From: Bryobacterales bacterium
GTDB lineage: Bacteria > Acidobacteriota > Terriglobia > Bryobacterales > Bryobacteraceae
Length of the DNA: 10,552 nt
Assembly (NCBI GenBank): GCA_003139735.1
Contig: PLGA01000368.1
Location: forward strand, 2,414-12,965
Reading direction: 5' to 3'
Positions 1 to 7,396 of the stretch are shown here, piece by piece. The stretch's first letter is position 1, and every line of letters starts with the position of its first letter. The notes beneath the pieces were generated by a model. That model ran no database searches and was not told the DNA's origin. It saw only the letters and a list, made by a program, of their open reading frames with translations. The position numbers and the translations under genes were made by a program.

Positions 1-317
1 ACTTTCGGTTGCGCGTCCTCCAGCGCCTGCGCCAGGCGCGCCAGGCTGGCCGGCGCGATTGCTTCGGCGTCAATGCCGCTCACTTCCGGCTCCTCGGGCG
101 CCTTCCACTCAGGCTCGGACGCGGTCGCCTCGGACAGCACGGCGCGCCCGAAATACAGGCCCTTATGGTATTCACGCGCGGCTCCCTCCGGTTTCACCCC
201 ATGCGCCGCTTCCCCGAGTTCCAGCGCTTTCTTGTATCGGGAATACAGCGCCGCGGCCCCTACCGCGATCCATCCCGCGAAGAAGAGGACCTCGGTGGCA
301 ATTGAGCTGACGTTCAT
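1..317 (-). CDS. Membrane-anchored protein of unknown function, C-terminus cut by window edge
   Basis: This reading frame is open from an ATG at 317 down to the left edge, about 105 codons without a stop, so the C-terminus is missing. The start has an AGAAGG-type ribosome binding site about 7 bases upstream. The protein begins MNVSSIATEVLFFAGW and has one hydrophobic segment at about residues 5-27. A short basic patch (SRYKKA) follows, suggesting an N-terminal anchor with the rest in the cytoplasm. The remainder is soluble, rich in Ala and Glu, with acidic, Pro-containing stretches (EPEWKAPEEPEV). I do not recognise a family. It diverges from the lytic transglycosylase gene across 135 bp. The frame being open, the plausible ribosome binding site and the credible membrane topology support a real gene; function is unknown. 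Confidence 0.6.
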   Translation of the reverse strand, partial: MNVSSIATEVLFFAGWIAVGAAALYSRYKKALELGEAAHGVKPEGAAREYHKGLYFGRAVLSEATASEPEWKAPEEPEVSGIDAEAIAPASLARLAQALEDAQPK

Positions 318-346
318 GTCAACCTTCTTATCGGCTGGCAGGAGGC

Positions 347-360
347 TTTCCTTTAGGAAA
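347..360. promoter_or_regulatory. Inverted repeat in the divergent intergenic region
   Basis: TTTCCT-TT-AGGAAA is a perfect 6-bp inverted repeat with a 2-base centre. It lies between the divergent starts at 317 (minus) and 453 (plus), about 30 bp upstream of the minus-strand start. Such a site could be an operator serving one or both genes. A second, looser dyad (GCGTC at 403-407 with GACGC at 420-424, enclosing TCTAA/TTAGA) lies 30 bp before the plus-strand gene. No convincing -35/-10 pair was found on either strand here. Confidence 0.25.
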
Positions 361-452
361 CCGCGCACGTTGCTTTTGCGCATTACCGGATGCCTTCTTC
401 GCGCGTCTAATCCTTAGATGACGCGGCGCCGATTACACTGGTTGATAAGGGA

Positions 453-1913
453 ATGAAGTCCTCGGTTCTTTTTTTGCTGTCCATGGCGCTGCTGGGTCAA
501 ACCACTTCTCCCGGCTATTTCGTTCCCGCCCGCCAGATACCCGGCATCGGCGTCGCGCGCAACGCTCTTTCCGACGAGGCCATCGCCGCGCGCACCAATC
601 TGATGATCCAGTCCCAGACCTTCGGCATCATGCGCGACCCCATGGCCGTCGAAGGCGCACGCCGCGTGACCGGCACTTCCAAGCTGCAATCGCTGTTCCG
701 CTCCGCCGCCCAGCGCAGTGGATTTCCGGAGTCTACCCTCGAAGCCATCGCCTACCTCGAAAGCTGGGGCGACGCCAAAGCCGAAAGTCCGGCCGGCCCC
801 AAAGGCATTATGCAGGTCTCGGAATCCACGGCGCGCGAGATGGGGTTGAAAGTCACCCACGCCACGCGCTATCGCGTCACCCGCGAGCGGGTTCTGGTCC
901 AGAGCAAGAGCAAGAAGCCCAAGTACAAGGTGGTCACCCACAAGGATCCTTACACCGTCACGTCGCGGGACGACCGCCTGAACCCCGGCCGCGCCATCCC
1001 CGCCGCCGCGGCCTATCTGGCAGGAATGCAGCAGAAGTTCGGCGCGCAGGACTGGGCCATCTTCGCCTATCACTGCGGCCAGGGCTGCGTCGGCCGCCTG
1101 CTCGATCTGACGCGGGCCGCCGTCGGCATCCCCCAGGATCAAGCTACCGTCGCGCGCGCGTTCTTTTCGGCCAGCCCGGTTTGGAATCGCGAGATCTACG
1201 AGACCATCGAGCGGGAGATGCAGCGCGATTATTCGCCCACCTACTGGTTCCGCGTCATGCGCGCCCAGCAGTTGCTCGCCCTCTACCGGCGCGATCCGCG
1301 AGAGTTCGCTTCGCTCGCCGAGCAATATAAGAGCGAGTTCGTTTCCGGGCGCGCCCCGCACCGCCTCACCGTCTGGCTGACGCATAGCGACCTCTTGTTC
1401 CATAGCGGCGGCGATATACGCTCGGATCTGGGCGGCAGGCTGCTGGTGAAGGCGCTCGACCAACCCGGGTATTTCGGTTATTCCCTGAACATTCCCGCGG
1501 ATTCCGGCGCGGACCGGGAGGACCGCGCGAAAGGCACTCCGGCCGCCATCGGCGCGCTCACTTATATCGCGTTTGAAACCCGCCGCCTGTACGACGCGCT
1601 GGTTCCGGCGGGCGATCCGTTCCGGCCGCTCGACGTGATCTCCCTGGTCGAGCCGGAGGACTACGCGCGGCAGTTGAGCGAACGCGAAGCCCTGTCCCAC
1701 GTCTCGGGGCAAGTCTTCGATATCGACGATTCGAAGCTCCCGCCCTCCGAGATGGAATGCCTGCGTTTCGTGCTGGACGACCTGGGTTGGGCCGGCTATC
1801 TGGGTTTTGTGGACGAGGGACCGAATACCCTTCACATCGGTTCCGCGCCCAGCGCACGCGACTTCTTCACCTCGGTTTTCGCCGAGGCTTTCGCCAACCG
1901 TCCGGCGGAATGA
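453..1913 (+). CDS. Secreted lytic transglycosylase (SLT domain) with large C-terminal domain
   Basis: This is probably a periplasmic or outer-membrane-facing enzyme that cleaves peptidoglycan glycan strands between MurNAc and GlcNAc. The start gives a short signal peptide (residues 1 to about 20, MKSSVLFLLSMALLG). An SLT fold follows at about residues 75-215: AIAYLESWG carries the catalytic Glu103 followed by Ser104, GIMQVSEST (118-126) is the Gly-x-Met-Gln motif, and AYHCGQGCV (205-213) stands where AYNAGxGxV is usual. Residues 135-178 are a basic insertion (SKSKKPKYK) between these motifs. The remaining 270 residues match no domain I can name. The ribosome binding site (AAGGG, 447-451) sits only one base from the ATG, so initiation may be weak or unusual; Met11 is in frame but would lose the signal peptide. 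The antisense frame over this gene is a shadow. The next gene is another wall hydrolase, suggesting a shared role in wall turnover. Confidence 0.88.
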   Translation: MKSSVLFLLSMALLGQTTSPGYFVPARQIPGIGVARNALSDEAIAARTNLMIQSQTFGIMRDPMAVEGARRVTGTSKLQSLFRSAAQRSGFPESTLEAIAYLESWGDAKAESPAGPKGIMQVSESTAREMGLKVTHATRYRVTRERVLVQSKSKKPKYKVVTHKDPYTVTSRDDRLNPGRAIPAAAAYLAGMQQKFGAQDWAIFAYHCGQGCVGRLLDLTRAAVGIPQDQATVARAFFSASPVWNREIYETIEREMQRDYSPTYWFRVMRAQQLLALYRRDPREFASLAEQYKSEFVSGRAPHRLTVWLTHSDLLFHSGGDIRSDLGGRLLVKALDQPGYFGYSLNIPADSGADREDRAKGTPAAIGALTYIAFETRRLYDALVPAGDPFRPLDVISLVEPEDYARQLSEREALSHVSGQVFDIDDSKLPPSEMECLRFVLDDLGWAGYLGFVDEGPNTLHIGSAPSARDFFTSVFAEAFANRPAE

Positions 1914-2002
1914 ACTTACGGCCACACATCGATTGGTGGGCTTTTAGCACAACCACAGCAAAGTGGATCTTCTCTATCCCATATCGGTCAGGTGGGCGTT
2001 TC

Positions 2003-2011
2003 TGGTATAAT
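2003..2011 (+). promoter_or_regulatory. Extended -10 promoter for the small wall hydrolase
   Basis: TGGTATAAT holds a perfect TATAAT hexamer (2006-2011) with the TG of an extended -10 element one base upstream. No good -35 sequence lies at the usual distance, which an extended -10 can compensate for. Transcription would start near 2018, giving a leader of about 107 nucleotides before the ATG at 2125. Confidence 0.55.
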
Positions 2012-2017
2012 CTGACC

Positions 2018-2124
2018 TTATGAAGCCTTCGTAACCGCCTACCGCGAGCCACGGCTCGCCGCCCAGTCTCACCGCCGCCGCGTAAGCGGCGCATTCAAAC
2101 CTGCATTTCAAGGAGTGAAAAACG
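2018..2124 (+). promoter_or_regulatory. Structured 5' leader with two hairpins
   Basis: The predicted leader contains two compact inverted repeats. The first is GCGAGCC-AC-GGCTCGC at 2044-2059. The second is CGCCGC-GTAA-GCGGCG at 2076-2091, a perfect 6-bp stem closed by a GNRA-type tetraloop. A very short frame, ATG AAG CCT TCG TAA (2020-2034), begins almost at the predicted transcription start. A strong ribosome binding site AAGGAG (2110-2115) follows the second hairpin, 9 bases before the ATG. I cannot match the region to a known riboswitch class; it may stabilise the mRNA or tune translation. Confidence 0.35.
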
Positions 2125-2595
2125 ATGAAAAAGCTTGTGAGCCGTGGTGTAGTGTTCCTGGCGGGCGCCGTGGCGTTGCCGGTATGCATGCCGCAATTGC
2201 CCGCATACGGGTTCGTGTCCCAACATCGGGATCCCAGGCTGGACACATTGCGCAAGTTTTTCGCTGGAATCGGTTGCCCCGTTCTGCCGTACGCGCCTGA
2301 ATTCCTGGAAGCGGCGGATAGCTTCTCTCTCGATTGGCGCCTGCTGCCGAGCATCTCCTTCGTCGAGTCCACCGGGGGCAAGGCGGCCCGAAACAATAAC
2401 CTCTTCGGTTGGGATTCCGGCCGGGCGAAGTTCCTGTCGCCGGTCGCCGCCATTCAGGCCGTGGCCTACCGCTTGAGCCGCGGCGCGCGCTACCAGGACA
2501 AGACCCTGGACCAGAAGCTGGCCACGTACAATCCAATTCCCGGGTACGCGCGCAAGGTCAAATCCGTCATGCGGCGGATTGCCCCTTCCGAATGA
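2125..2595 (+). CDS. Small secreted glucosaminidase/lysozyme-like peptidoglycan hydrolase
   Basis: The 156-residue protein starts with a typical signal peptide (MKKLVSRGVVFLAGAVALPV, cleavage likely near residues 22-28), so it acts outside the cytoplasm. The mature part resembles the glucosaminidase/lysozyme-like fold. LLPSISFVEST places a candidate catalytic Glu at 81. NNLFGW (91-96) matches the Asn-Leu-Phe-Gly signature of N-acetylglucosaminidase-like domains, and LATYNPIPGYARKV (132-145) is the C-terminal aromatic motif. The likely substrate is peptidoglycan, although bond specificity cannot be read from sequence. The start is fixed by AAGGAG at 2110-2115. It lies 211 bp after another wall-degrading enzyme but appears to have its own promoter. 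The domain is short for the family, with nothing fused to it. Confidence 0.72.
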   Translation: MKKLVSRGVVFLAGAVALPVCMPQLPAYGFVSQHRDPRLDTLRKFFAGIGCPVLPYAPEFLEAADSFSLDWRLLPSISFVESTGGKAARNNNLFGWDSGRAKFLSPVAAIQAVAYRLSRGARYQDKTLDQKLATYNPIPGYARKVKSVMRRIAPSE

Positions 2596-2736
2596 ATGCG
2601 ATCGGACCTGGTCAATCGACAGGCCAGCCACGTTATCATGGGTGGGTGAGGCTAGGGAATCGCACGCCAGCGCCGGAGATCGTCTTTTCCTTTGGGGTTG
2701 AGTTGGCTGCCTTCCACGGCCGCCGCCCCTGATCCC

Positions 2737-3756
2737 ATGGACCCCTCCAACAGGCGCCGTAAGCTGCCACAATGGCTCCCCCAGGCGCTCGGCTATGCCG
2801 CTTCGGCCGCCTGCGTCGCCTGGGTGCTCCGTGGATACTCCGTGAAGGATCAGCTTATTCCCACCATTCGGGAGCTCGATTGGCGTTGGGTGAGCCTGGC
2901 CCTGACGGCCGATCTCGCAATCTATTTCGCTCAGGCCTGGCGATGGAACACCCTGCTGGCGCCCCTCGCCCTGCTGCAGCCATGGCGCACGGTCCAAGCC
3001 ATCTTCATCGGGCAGTTCGCCAATCAGGTGCTCCCGCTGCGCTCCGGCGAGCTGATCCGTTGCTACATGCTGGCGCACTGGAAGGGACTGCGCTTGTCGC
3101 TCAGCTTCGCGTCCGCCGCCCTGGAGCGCCTGATCGACGGCTTTTGGCTGCTGGTAGCGTTCCTGATCACGGCTGTCTTCGTGAGGTCCATGCCGCGCGA
3201 TTTGACCATCGGGGTCCGCGTGCTCGGCGCCTTGCTGCTTTTCGGCGCCACCCTGCTGCTTTGGGTGGTGTTTCACAAACAGCACGCGCATGCGGTCATG
3301 CGCGAGAGCCGCTGGGCTTCGACGGCGCGCCACATCATTGAAGGCGTTCACCTGATGGGCAATCGCAGGACCATGGGGTGGACCAGCCTGCTCAGTCTGC
3401 TCTACCTCGCCCTCCAGGTGCTCACCGTGTGGGCGTTGATGAAGGCGGACGGTCTGGACTTGGGCTTCTGGTCGGCCGCCGGCGTGCTCTCGATCATTCG
3501 TCTGGCGCTGGTGATACCGAACGGTCCCGCCAACCTGGGCCTTCTCCAGGTGGCCTGTGTGCTGGCCCTGGGACTCTTCGATGTCGAGAAGAACGACGCT
3601 AAGAATTTTTCGAACATCCTGCTTGCCGCCGAGACCATCCCGCTCCTGGTGGCCGGCGCCGTCGCCGTGGCGCTCACGGGTCTGAACATCCACCAACTCC
3701 GCGACCACGCCCGGCGAGGCGCCCACGCGCATGCCCGCGGCCTCAAGCAAGCGTGA
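2737..3756 (+). CDS. Lysylphosphatidylglycerol synthase TM-region / flippase-like membrane protein
   Basis: A 339-residue integral membrane protein of the family that forms the N-terminal half of MprF and includes lipid-linked glycan flippase-like proteins (UPF0104). About seven to eight hydrophobic segments are visible, for example around residues 18-34, 52-68, 133-149, 160-178, 216-234, 246-260, 267-281 and 295-314. Family signatures are present: GQFANQVLPLRSGELIR (92-108), ALERLIDG (128-135) and PNGPANLGLLQ (261-271). No aminoacyl-phosphatidylglycerol synthase domain follows, so this is a stand-alone TM unit that probably moves or handles a lipid or lipid-linked sugar. ATG 2737 lacks a clear ribosome binding site; an in-frame TTG at 2692 has GGAGA 12 bases upstream and would add 15 residues. 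The 3' end overlaps the convergent deaminase gene by 14 bp. Confidence 0.8.
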   Translation: MDPSNRRRKLPQWLPQALGYAASAACVAWVLRGYSVKDQLIPTIRELDWRWVSLALTADLAIYFAQAWRWNTLLAPLALLQPWRTVQAIFIGQFANQVLPLRSGELIRCYMLAHWKGLRLSLSFASAALERLIDGFWLLVAFLITAVFVRSMPRDLTIGVRVLGALLLFGATLLLWVVFHKQHAHAVMRESRWASTARHIIEGVHLMGNRRTMGWTSLLSLLYLALQVLTVWALMKADGLDLGFWSAAGVLSIIRLALVIPNGPANLGLLQVACVLALGLFDVEKNDAKNFSNILLAAETIPLLVAGAVAVALTGLNIHQLRDHARRGAHAHARGLKQA

Positions 3757-4672
3757 GCGGCGCAAACGCGTATCGGAAGCCGTTCTCCGCGATTCCCCGC
3801 AGTTCCTTTTCGCTAAAGCCGAACTGCCGCGCCGCAAGCCGGTACTCACCGGCCAGTGTGCAACCGAACATGGCGGGGTCGTCCGTGTTCAGCGTGATGG
3901 GTACGCCGGCGTCGTAAAGGCGCCGGACCGGGTGATCTTCCAGGCGCTTCACCACGCCCGTCATCAGGTTGCTGGTGATCGAGATCTCAAGCGGGATATC
4001 GTTTTCGCAAAGGTGACGCATCAACGCCGGGTCTTCGGCGGCGGCGATGCCGTGGCCAATCCGTTCGGCCCCCAGGCGCAGCGCCGCCCAGACCGATTCC
4101 GGCCCCATGCTTTCGCCGGCATGCGCGGTGAGGCGCAAGCCCGCGCGTTTGGCGAAGGCGAAGACCCCGGAAAACCACTCGGCCGGCCCCCGCTCTTCGC
4201 TGCCGCCGATGCCGAACGCCACCACCCCCTTGCCCACGCGATCCGCCGCCAGTTCCGCCACCTGCATGGCATGCTCCGCCCCGAATTGCCGCACCCCGTC
4301 CAGAATCCAGCGGACCTGGACGCGCGAACCCGCGGCGGCTTCCCGCACCGCGTCGAAAATCGGCCCAAACTCCTGCCCCTTCCACAAGACCACGCCCGCC
4401 GCCAGCATAATCTCCGCATACCGCACGTTTTGCTCCTCCAGGCGCCCGAGCAGGCGGCGGGTAACCAGCCCATAGTCATCGGGCGTCCGCAGCCGCTTTC
4501 CCACCGCGCCGAAGGCCTTCAGAAAGCCGTCGAAATCGCTGTACCTGTAAAGCGCGCGCAACTCCTCCAAAGGCGTGGCGGGGTCCAATTCGTGCAGCGT
4601 TTCGGCCTCCACCGCGCCTTCCAGATGCAAATGTAGCTCGGCTTTCGGCATTTCGAGCGGAAAATCGTCCAT
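3743..4672 (-). CDS. Adenosine deaminase family protein
   Basis: A 309-residue cytosolic metal-dependent amidohydrolase of the adenosine/AMP deaminase family, which hydrolyses the 6-amino group of adenosine or a related purine. All expected motifs are visible. ELHLHLEG (12-19) holds zinc ligands His14 and His16. TAHAGES (182-188) holds zinc ligand His184 and catalytic Glu187. RIGHG (204-208) holds His207, and NTDDPAMFG (262-270) holds Asp264/Asp265. SITSN (231-235) stands where most adenosine deaminases have a Cys-Pro-Thr/Ser-Ser-Asn sequence, so the exact substrate is uncertain: adenine, N6-methyl-AMP and aminodeoxyfutalosine deaminases share this fold. I chose the ATG at 4672 because the longer in-frame start at 4747 would run into glgB and adds no family sequence; Met8 (MPKAELHLH) is another possible start. 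It diverges from glgB across 49 bp. Confidence 0.85.
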   Translation of the reverse strand: MDDFPLEMPKAELHLHLEGAVEAETLHELDPATPLEELRALYRYSDFDGFLKAFGAVGKRLRTPDDYGLVTRRLLGRLEEQNVRYAEIMLAAGVVLWKGQEFGPIFDAVREAAAGSRVQVRWILDGVRQFGAEHAMQVAELAADRVGKGVVAFGIGGSEERGPAEWFSGVFAFAKRAGLRLTAHAGESMGPESVWAALRLGAERIGHGIAAAEDPALMRHLCENDIPLEISITSNLMTGVVKRLEDHPVRRLYDAGVPITLNTDDPAMFGCTLAGEYRLAARQFGFSEKELRGIAENGFRYAFAPLTLA

Positions 4673-4721
4673 ACTGATAGCCAGGATAGCTTGAACAAAG
4701 CGGATCGTTGACACTCTTACC

Positions 4722-6896
4722 ATGACAGGCGAAGATATCGATGCCATAGTCGGCGGCTACCACGGCGACGCGTTTCGCGTTCTGGGCCCGCATAGCATCC
4801 GGAAAAAACAGTCGCAAGGCCGCTGGGAAGTGCGGGCGTTTCTGCCGCAAGCGGAATCGGCCGACGTGCTGATCGGCCAGCAGCCTTACCCCATGTCCAA
4901 ACAGAATGAGCAGGGCTTCTTCTGCGCGGCGCTCCAGGGCAGCCCGCAACGGTACTCGATTCGGGCGCTGCTGTGGGACGGCCGGCGCGTCGAGGTGGAG
5001 GACCCCTACCGTTTCGGTCCGCTCATATCCGATTCGGACCTCTACCTGCACACCGAAGGCACGCTCCATCAGGCTTACCTGTCCTTGGGCGCGCATCTCG
5101 TGGAGGTGGATGGCGTCGCCGGCGTGCGCTTCGCGGTCTGGGCCCCCAACGCCGAATGCGCCACCGTAACCGGCGAGTTCAACGATTGGGATACCCGCCG
5201 CCACCCCATGCGCCGGCGCAATGGCGGCGTCTGGGAGCTTTTCATCCCCGGCCTGGCGGTGGGAACCATTTACAAGTACTACATCCGTTCGCGCCTGGCG
5301 GGATACCGCCAGCTCAAAGCCGACCCGTACGCGTTCTACTGCGAGACGCCGCCGAAATCCGCTTCCGTGGTCTGGGATATTGCCAAGTACCAGTGGGACG
5401 ACGCCGCCTGGATGGAGACGCGAGCCAAGACCGACTGGCTGAAATCGCCGGTGGCCGTCTACGAAGTCCACCTGGAATCCTGGATGCGCGGTCCGCGCGG
5501 CGAGCCGCTTACCTACCGCGAGCTGGCGGTCAAGCTGGTGGACTACGTCAAGCTGATGGGTTACACCCACATCGAACTGCTGCCCATTATGGAACACCCG
5601 TTCTCCGGTTCGTGGGGATACCAGGTGATCGGCTACTTCGCTCCTACGTCGCGCTTCGGCACGCCCGACGATTTCAAGTACTTCGTGGATTGCTGCCACC
5701 AGGCTGGCATCGGCGTGATTGTAGATTGGGTGCCCGCGCATTTTCCCAAGGACGCCCACGGACTGGTGTTCTTCGACGGCACCGCGCTTTACGAACACGC
5801 CGACCCGCGCAAGGGCGAGTTTTTGGAGTGGGGCACGCTGGTCTTCAATTTCGGCCGCAACGAAGTGCGCACCTTCCTCACTTCCAACGGGCTTTTCTGG
5901 TTGAAGGAGTACCACATCGACGGTCTGAGGGTGGACGCGGTGGCTTCCATGCTGTATCTCGATTATTCCCGCAAGCCGGGCGAATGGATTCCCAACCAGT
6001 TCGGCGGGAACGAGAATCTGGAAGCCATCGATTTCCTGCGGCGCTTCAACGAGCTGGCCCACAAGGAGCCGGGCGCATTCACGGTGGCCGAGGAATCGAC
6101 CGCGTTTCCGGGCGTCTCCAAGCCCGTCTACCTCAATGGCCTGGGCTTCACCATGAAGTGGAACATGGGCTGGATGCACGACATGCTGGATTACTTCGCT
6201 AACGATCCGGTCTACCGCAAGTTCCACCACAACAACATCACGTTCAGTCTGCTCTACGCCTTCACGGAGAATTTCGTGCTGCCCGTTTCGCACGACGAGG
6301 TGGTGCATGGCAAGGGATCGCTGATTAATAAGATGCCCGGCGACGAATGGCGCCAGTTTGCCAACGTGCGGGCCTTCCTGGCCTATATGTGGGGCCATCC
6401 GGGCAAGAAACTGCTCTTCATGGGCCAGGAGATCGGCCAGCGCGAAGAGTGGAACTCCGCGACGGGCATCCGCTGGGATCTGCTGGAATTCGATTGCCAC
6501 CGCGAGCTGCAAACGCTGGCGCGCGAGCTGAACCGTTTCTACCGCGCCAATCCGGCGCTCTACCAGGTGGATTTCCACTACGAAGGGTTCGAGTGGCTGG
6601 ATTTCCACGACTGGGGGAACTCGATCATCGCCTTCATCCGCCGCGCCGAGGACCCGGCCGACGCGCTCATCTTCTGCTGCAATTTCACGCCGGTGCCGCG
6701 CCAAGGCTACGAATTCGGCGTGCCGGAAGAGGGTTTTTACGAAGAAGTCTTCAACACCGATTCGGAGCTCTTCGGCGGATCGAACATGGGCAACGGCGGC
6801 CTGGTCTCTTCCCGCCCCATCCCCAAGCACAACCGTCCCAACAGCATCGCCGTGACGCTGCCGCCGCTGGCCGTGGTGGTGTTCAAGAAGAGGTAA
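4722..6896 (+). CDS. glgB: 1,4-alpha-glucan (glycogen) branching enzyme
   Basis: A full-length 724-residue GH13 branching enzyme that cuts alpha-1,4-linked glucan and rejoins it by alpha-1,6 bonds during cytosolic glycogen synthesis. An N-terminal beta domain (about 8-110) precedes a CBM48 domain (about 120-225, with [21 protein letters not shown]). The barrel then carries the four GH13 regions: DWVPAHF (335-341), [10 protein letters not shown] with nucleophile Asp405, VAEEST with acid/base Glu457, and PVSHDE (521-526) with Asp525. The typical GSWGYQ motif (296-301) and a C-terminal beta domain complete it. The length matches the two-N-domain bacterial GlgB type. No ribosome binding site is seen before ATG 4722. 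No other glycogen genes are in the window, so it seems to stand alone here. The long antisense frame is a shadow. Confidence 0.97.
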   Translation: MTGEDIDAIVGGYHGDAFRVLGPHSIRKKQSQGRWEVRAFLPQAESADVLIGQQPYPMSKQNEQGFFCAALQGSPQRYSIRALLWDGRRVEVEDPYRFGPLISDSDLYLHTEGTLHQAYLSLGAHLVEVDGVAGVRFAVWAPNAECATVTGEFNDWDTRRHPMRRRNGGVWELFIPGLAVGTIYKYYIRSRLAGYRQLKADPYAFYCETPPKSASVVWDIAKYQWDDAAWMETRAKTDWLKSPVAVYEVHLESWMRGPRGEPLTYRELAVKLVDYVKLMGYTHIELLPIMEHPFSGSWGYQVIGYFAPTSRFGTPDDFKYFVDCCHQAGIGVIVDWVPAHFPKDAHGLVFFDGTALYEHADPRKGEFLEWGTLVFNFGRNEVRTFLTSNGLFWLKEYHIDGLRVDAVASMLYLDYSRKPGEWIPNQFGGNENLEAIDFLRRFNELAHKEPGAFTVAEESTAFPGVSKPVYLNGLGFTMKWNMGWMHDMLDYFANDPVYRKFHHNNITFSLLYAFTENFVLPVSHDEVVHGKGSLINKMPGDEWRQFANVRAFLAYMWGHPGKKLLFMGQEIGQREEWNSATGIRWDLLEFDCHRELQTLARELNRFYRANPALYQVDFHYEGFEWLDFHDWGNSIIAFIRRAEDPADALIFCCNFTPVPRQGYEFGVPEEGFYEEVFNTDSELFGGSNMGNGGLVSSRPIPKHNRPNSIAVTLPPLAVVVFKKR

Positions 6897-6943
6897 TTGC
6901 CGTGGCCTCAAAGATTCCGACGCAAAGAGCGGCCCGTGATCTA

Positions 6944-6949
6944 TATATT
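6944..6949 (+). promoter_or_regulatory. Candidate -10 element for the toxin-antitoxin island
   Basis: TATATT lies in an AT-rich patch after glgB, in otherwise GC-rich surroundings. The predicted start of transcription, about 7 bases downstream, falls on the ATG at 6956, which would make the first message leaderless. I see no good -35 hexamer at the usual distance, so this is a weak call. Confidence 0.25.
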
Positions 6950-6955
6950 ACAACC

Positions 6956-7069
6956 ATGGGAGATATCAGCCCGAAGGGGTATCATTTCCCGACGGGTCTC
7001 ACGGGCGGACGGGGTATGGTACCATTAGAGAGTGATTTTTTTATTACAGGCGACCCGGGTAGCGTCTAA
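6956..7069 (+). CDS. Possible 37-residue leader peptide / small ORF upstream of toxin
   Basis: ATG to TAA encodes 37 residues beginning MGDISPKGYHFPTGL and ending FFITGDPGSV. It fills most of the 176-bp gap between glgB and the toxin, and its stop codon ends 3 bases before the toxin ATG. No ribosome binding site precedes it, but a TATATT -10-like element is placed so that the transcript could start at the ATG. The toxin also lacks a ribosome binding site, so translation through this small frame could feed the toxin start by coupling. No homology is recognised, and a frame of this length can arise by chance. Confidence 0.25.
   Translation: MGDISPKGYHFPTGLTGGRGMVPLESDFFITGDPGSV
7016..7025. promoter_or_regulatory. 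Palindrome ATGGTACCAT upstream of toxin, candidate operator
   Basis: A perfect 10-bp palindrome lies about 48 bp before the toxin start. Its half-site ACCAT recurs at 6953-6957 and 7070-7074, on the start codons of the small ORF and of the toxin. HigA/HI1420-like antitoxins carry a helix-turn-helix and commonly repress their own operon, so these repeats are candidate binding sites. This is inference from repeat placement only. Confidence 0.3.
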
Positions 7070-7072
7070 ACC

Positions 7073-7396
7073 ATGGAACCCACGCCCCGAGAGATCGTCG
7101 AATACGAAGACGAGAATAACAACACTCCCTTCGGGAGGTGGATCTCGGGCCTGCGCGACGGGAAAGGGAGGGCCATTATCCGGAATAGGATCAATAGGTT
7201 GGCGGCAGGGAACTTCGGAGATTGCGGCCCGGTGGGGGACGGAGTCCATGAATTGGTGATTGACTTCGGCCCTGGCTACAGGGTGTATTTTGGAGAGGAT
7301 CAAAATGTCGTTGTCCTCCTTGGCGGCGGGGATAAATCCTCTCAATCCGTCGATATTAAGAGATGTAAGCGACGCTGGGACGACTACAATGCCTAA
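7073..7396 (+). CDS. HigB/RelE-superfamily toxin, HI1419 type (Gp49-like addiction module killer)
   Basis: A 107-residue protein with the pattern of the Gp49-like/HI1419 toxin family, whose members belong to the RelE superfamily and are generally thought to cleave mRNA at the ribosome. Visible family features are PFGRWISGLRDGKGRAIIRNRINRL-type sequence at about 19-43, GNFGDCGPVGDGVHEL (46-61), the beta-hairpin FGPGYRVYF (65-73) and VLLGGGDKSSQSVDI (81-95), followed by the C-terminal WDDY. Length is normal. The toxin precedes its antitoxin, as is usual for HI1419/HI1420 and HigBA pairs, and overlaps it by 8 bases (7389-7396). There is no ribosome binding site before the ATG. Its codon use and lower GC compared with glgB suggest transfer. 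Confidence 0.82.
   Translation: MEPTPREIVEYEDENNNTPFGRWISGLRDGKGRAIIRNRINRLAAGNFGDCGPVGDGVHELVIDFGPGYRVYFGEDQNVVVLLGGGDKSSQSVDIKRCKRRWDDYNA

Noticed and set aside
414..1925. 503-codon open frame on the minus strand opposite the lytic transglycosylase
   Set aside because: GC-rich codon bias leaves the antisense frame open; the plus strand has a signal peptide and SLT motifs, and the minus-strand protein has no recognisable domain.
2018..2124. Known riboswitch (c-di-AMP, c-di-GMP, cobalamin) in the leader
   Set aside because: The conserved core sequences of these classes that I know are not present.
2095..3849. 584-codon minus-strand frame
   Set aside because: It covers two plus-strand genes with clear family motifs and part of the deaminase; its translation is Gln/His/Arg/Gly-rich, typical of a shadow frame.
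3731..4636. 301-codon plus-strand frame opposite the deaminase
   Set aside because: The minus strand carries all deaminase motifs; the plus frame is compositionally odd (Arg/His/Pro/Gln) and has no family match.
4673..4747. N-terminally extended deaminase start at 4747
   Set aside because: It would overlap the glgB start and adds 25 residues outside the family alignment.
4476..6911. 811-codon minus-strand frame opposite glgB
   Set aside because: glgB is unambiguous on the plus strand; the long antisense frame reflects codon bias.
7016..7042. Intrinsic terminator made of the ATGGTACCAT palindrome and the following T-run
   Set aside because: The palindrome has no loop, so it cannot form a proper RNA hairpin, and the T-run is 9 bases further on.
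7260..7388. N-terminally extended antitoxin starting at the in-frame ATG at 7260
   Set aside because: The added 43 residues lie wholly inside the toxin gene and do not resemble the HI1420 family; ATG 7389 gives the expected N-terminus.
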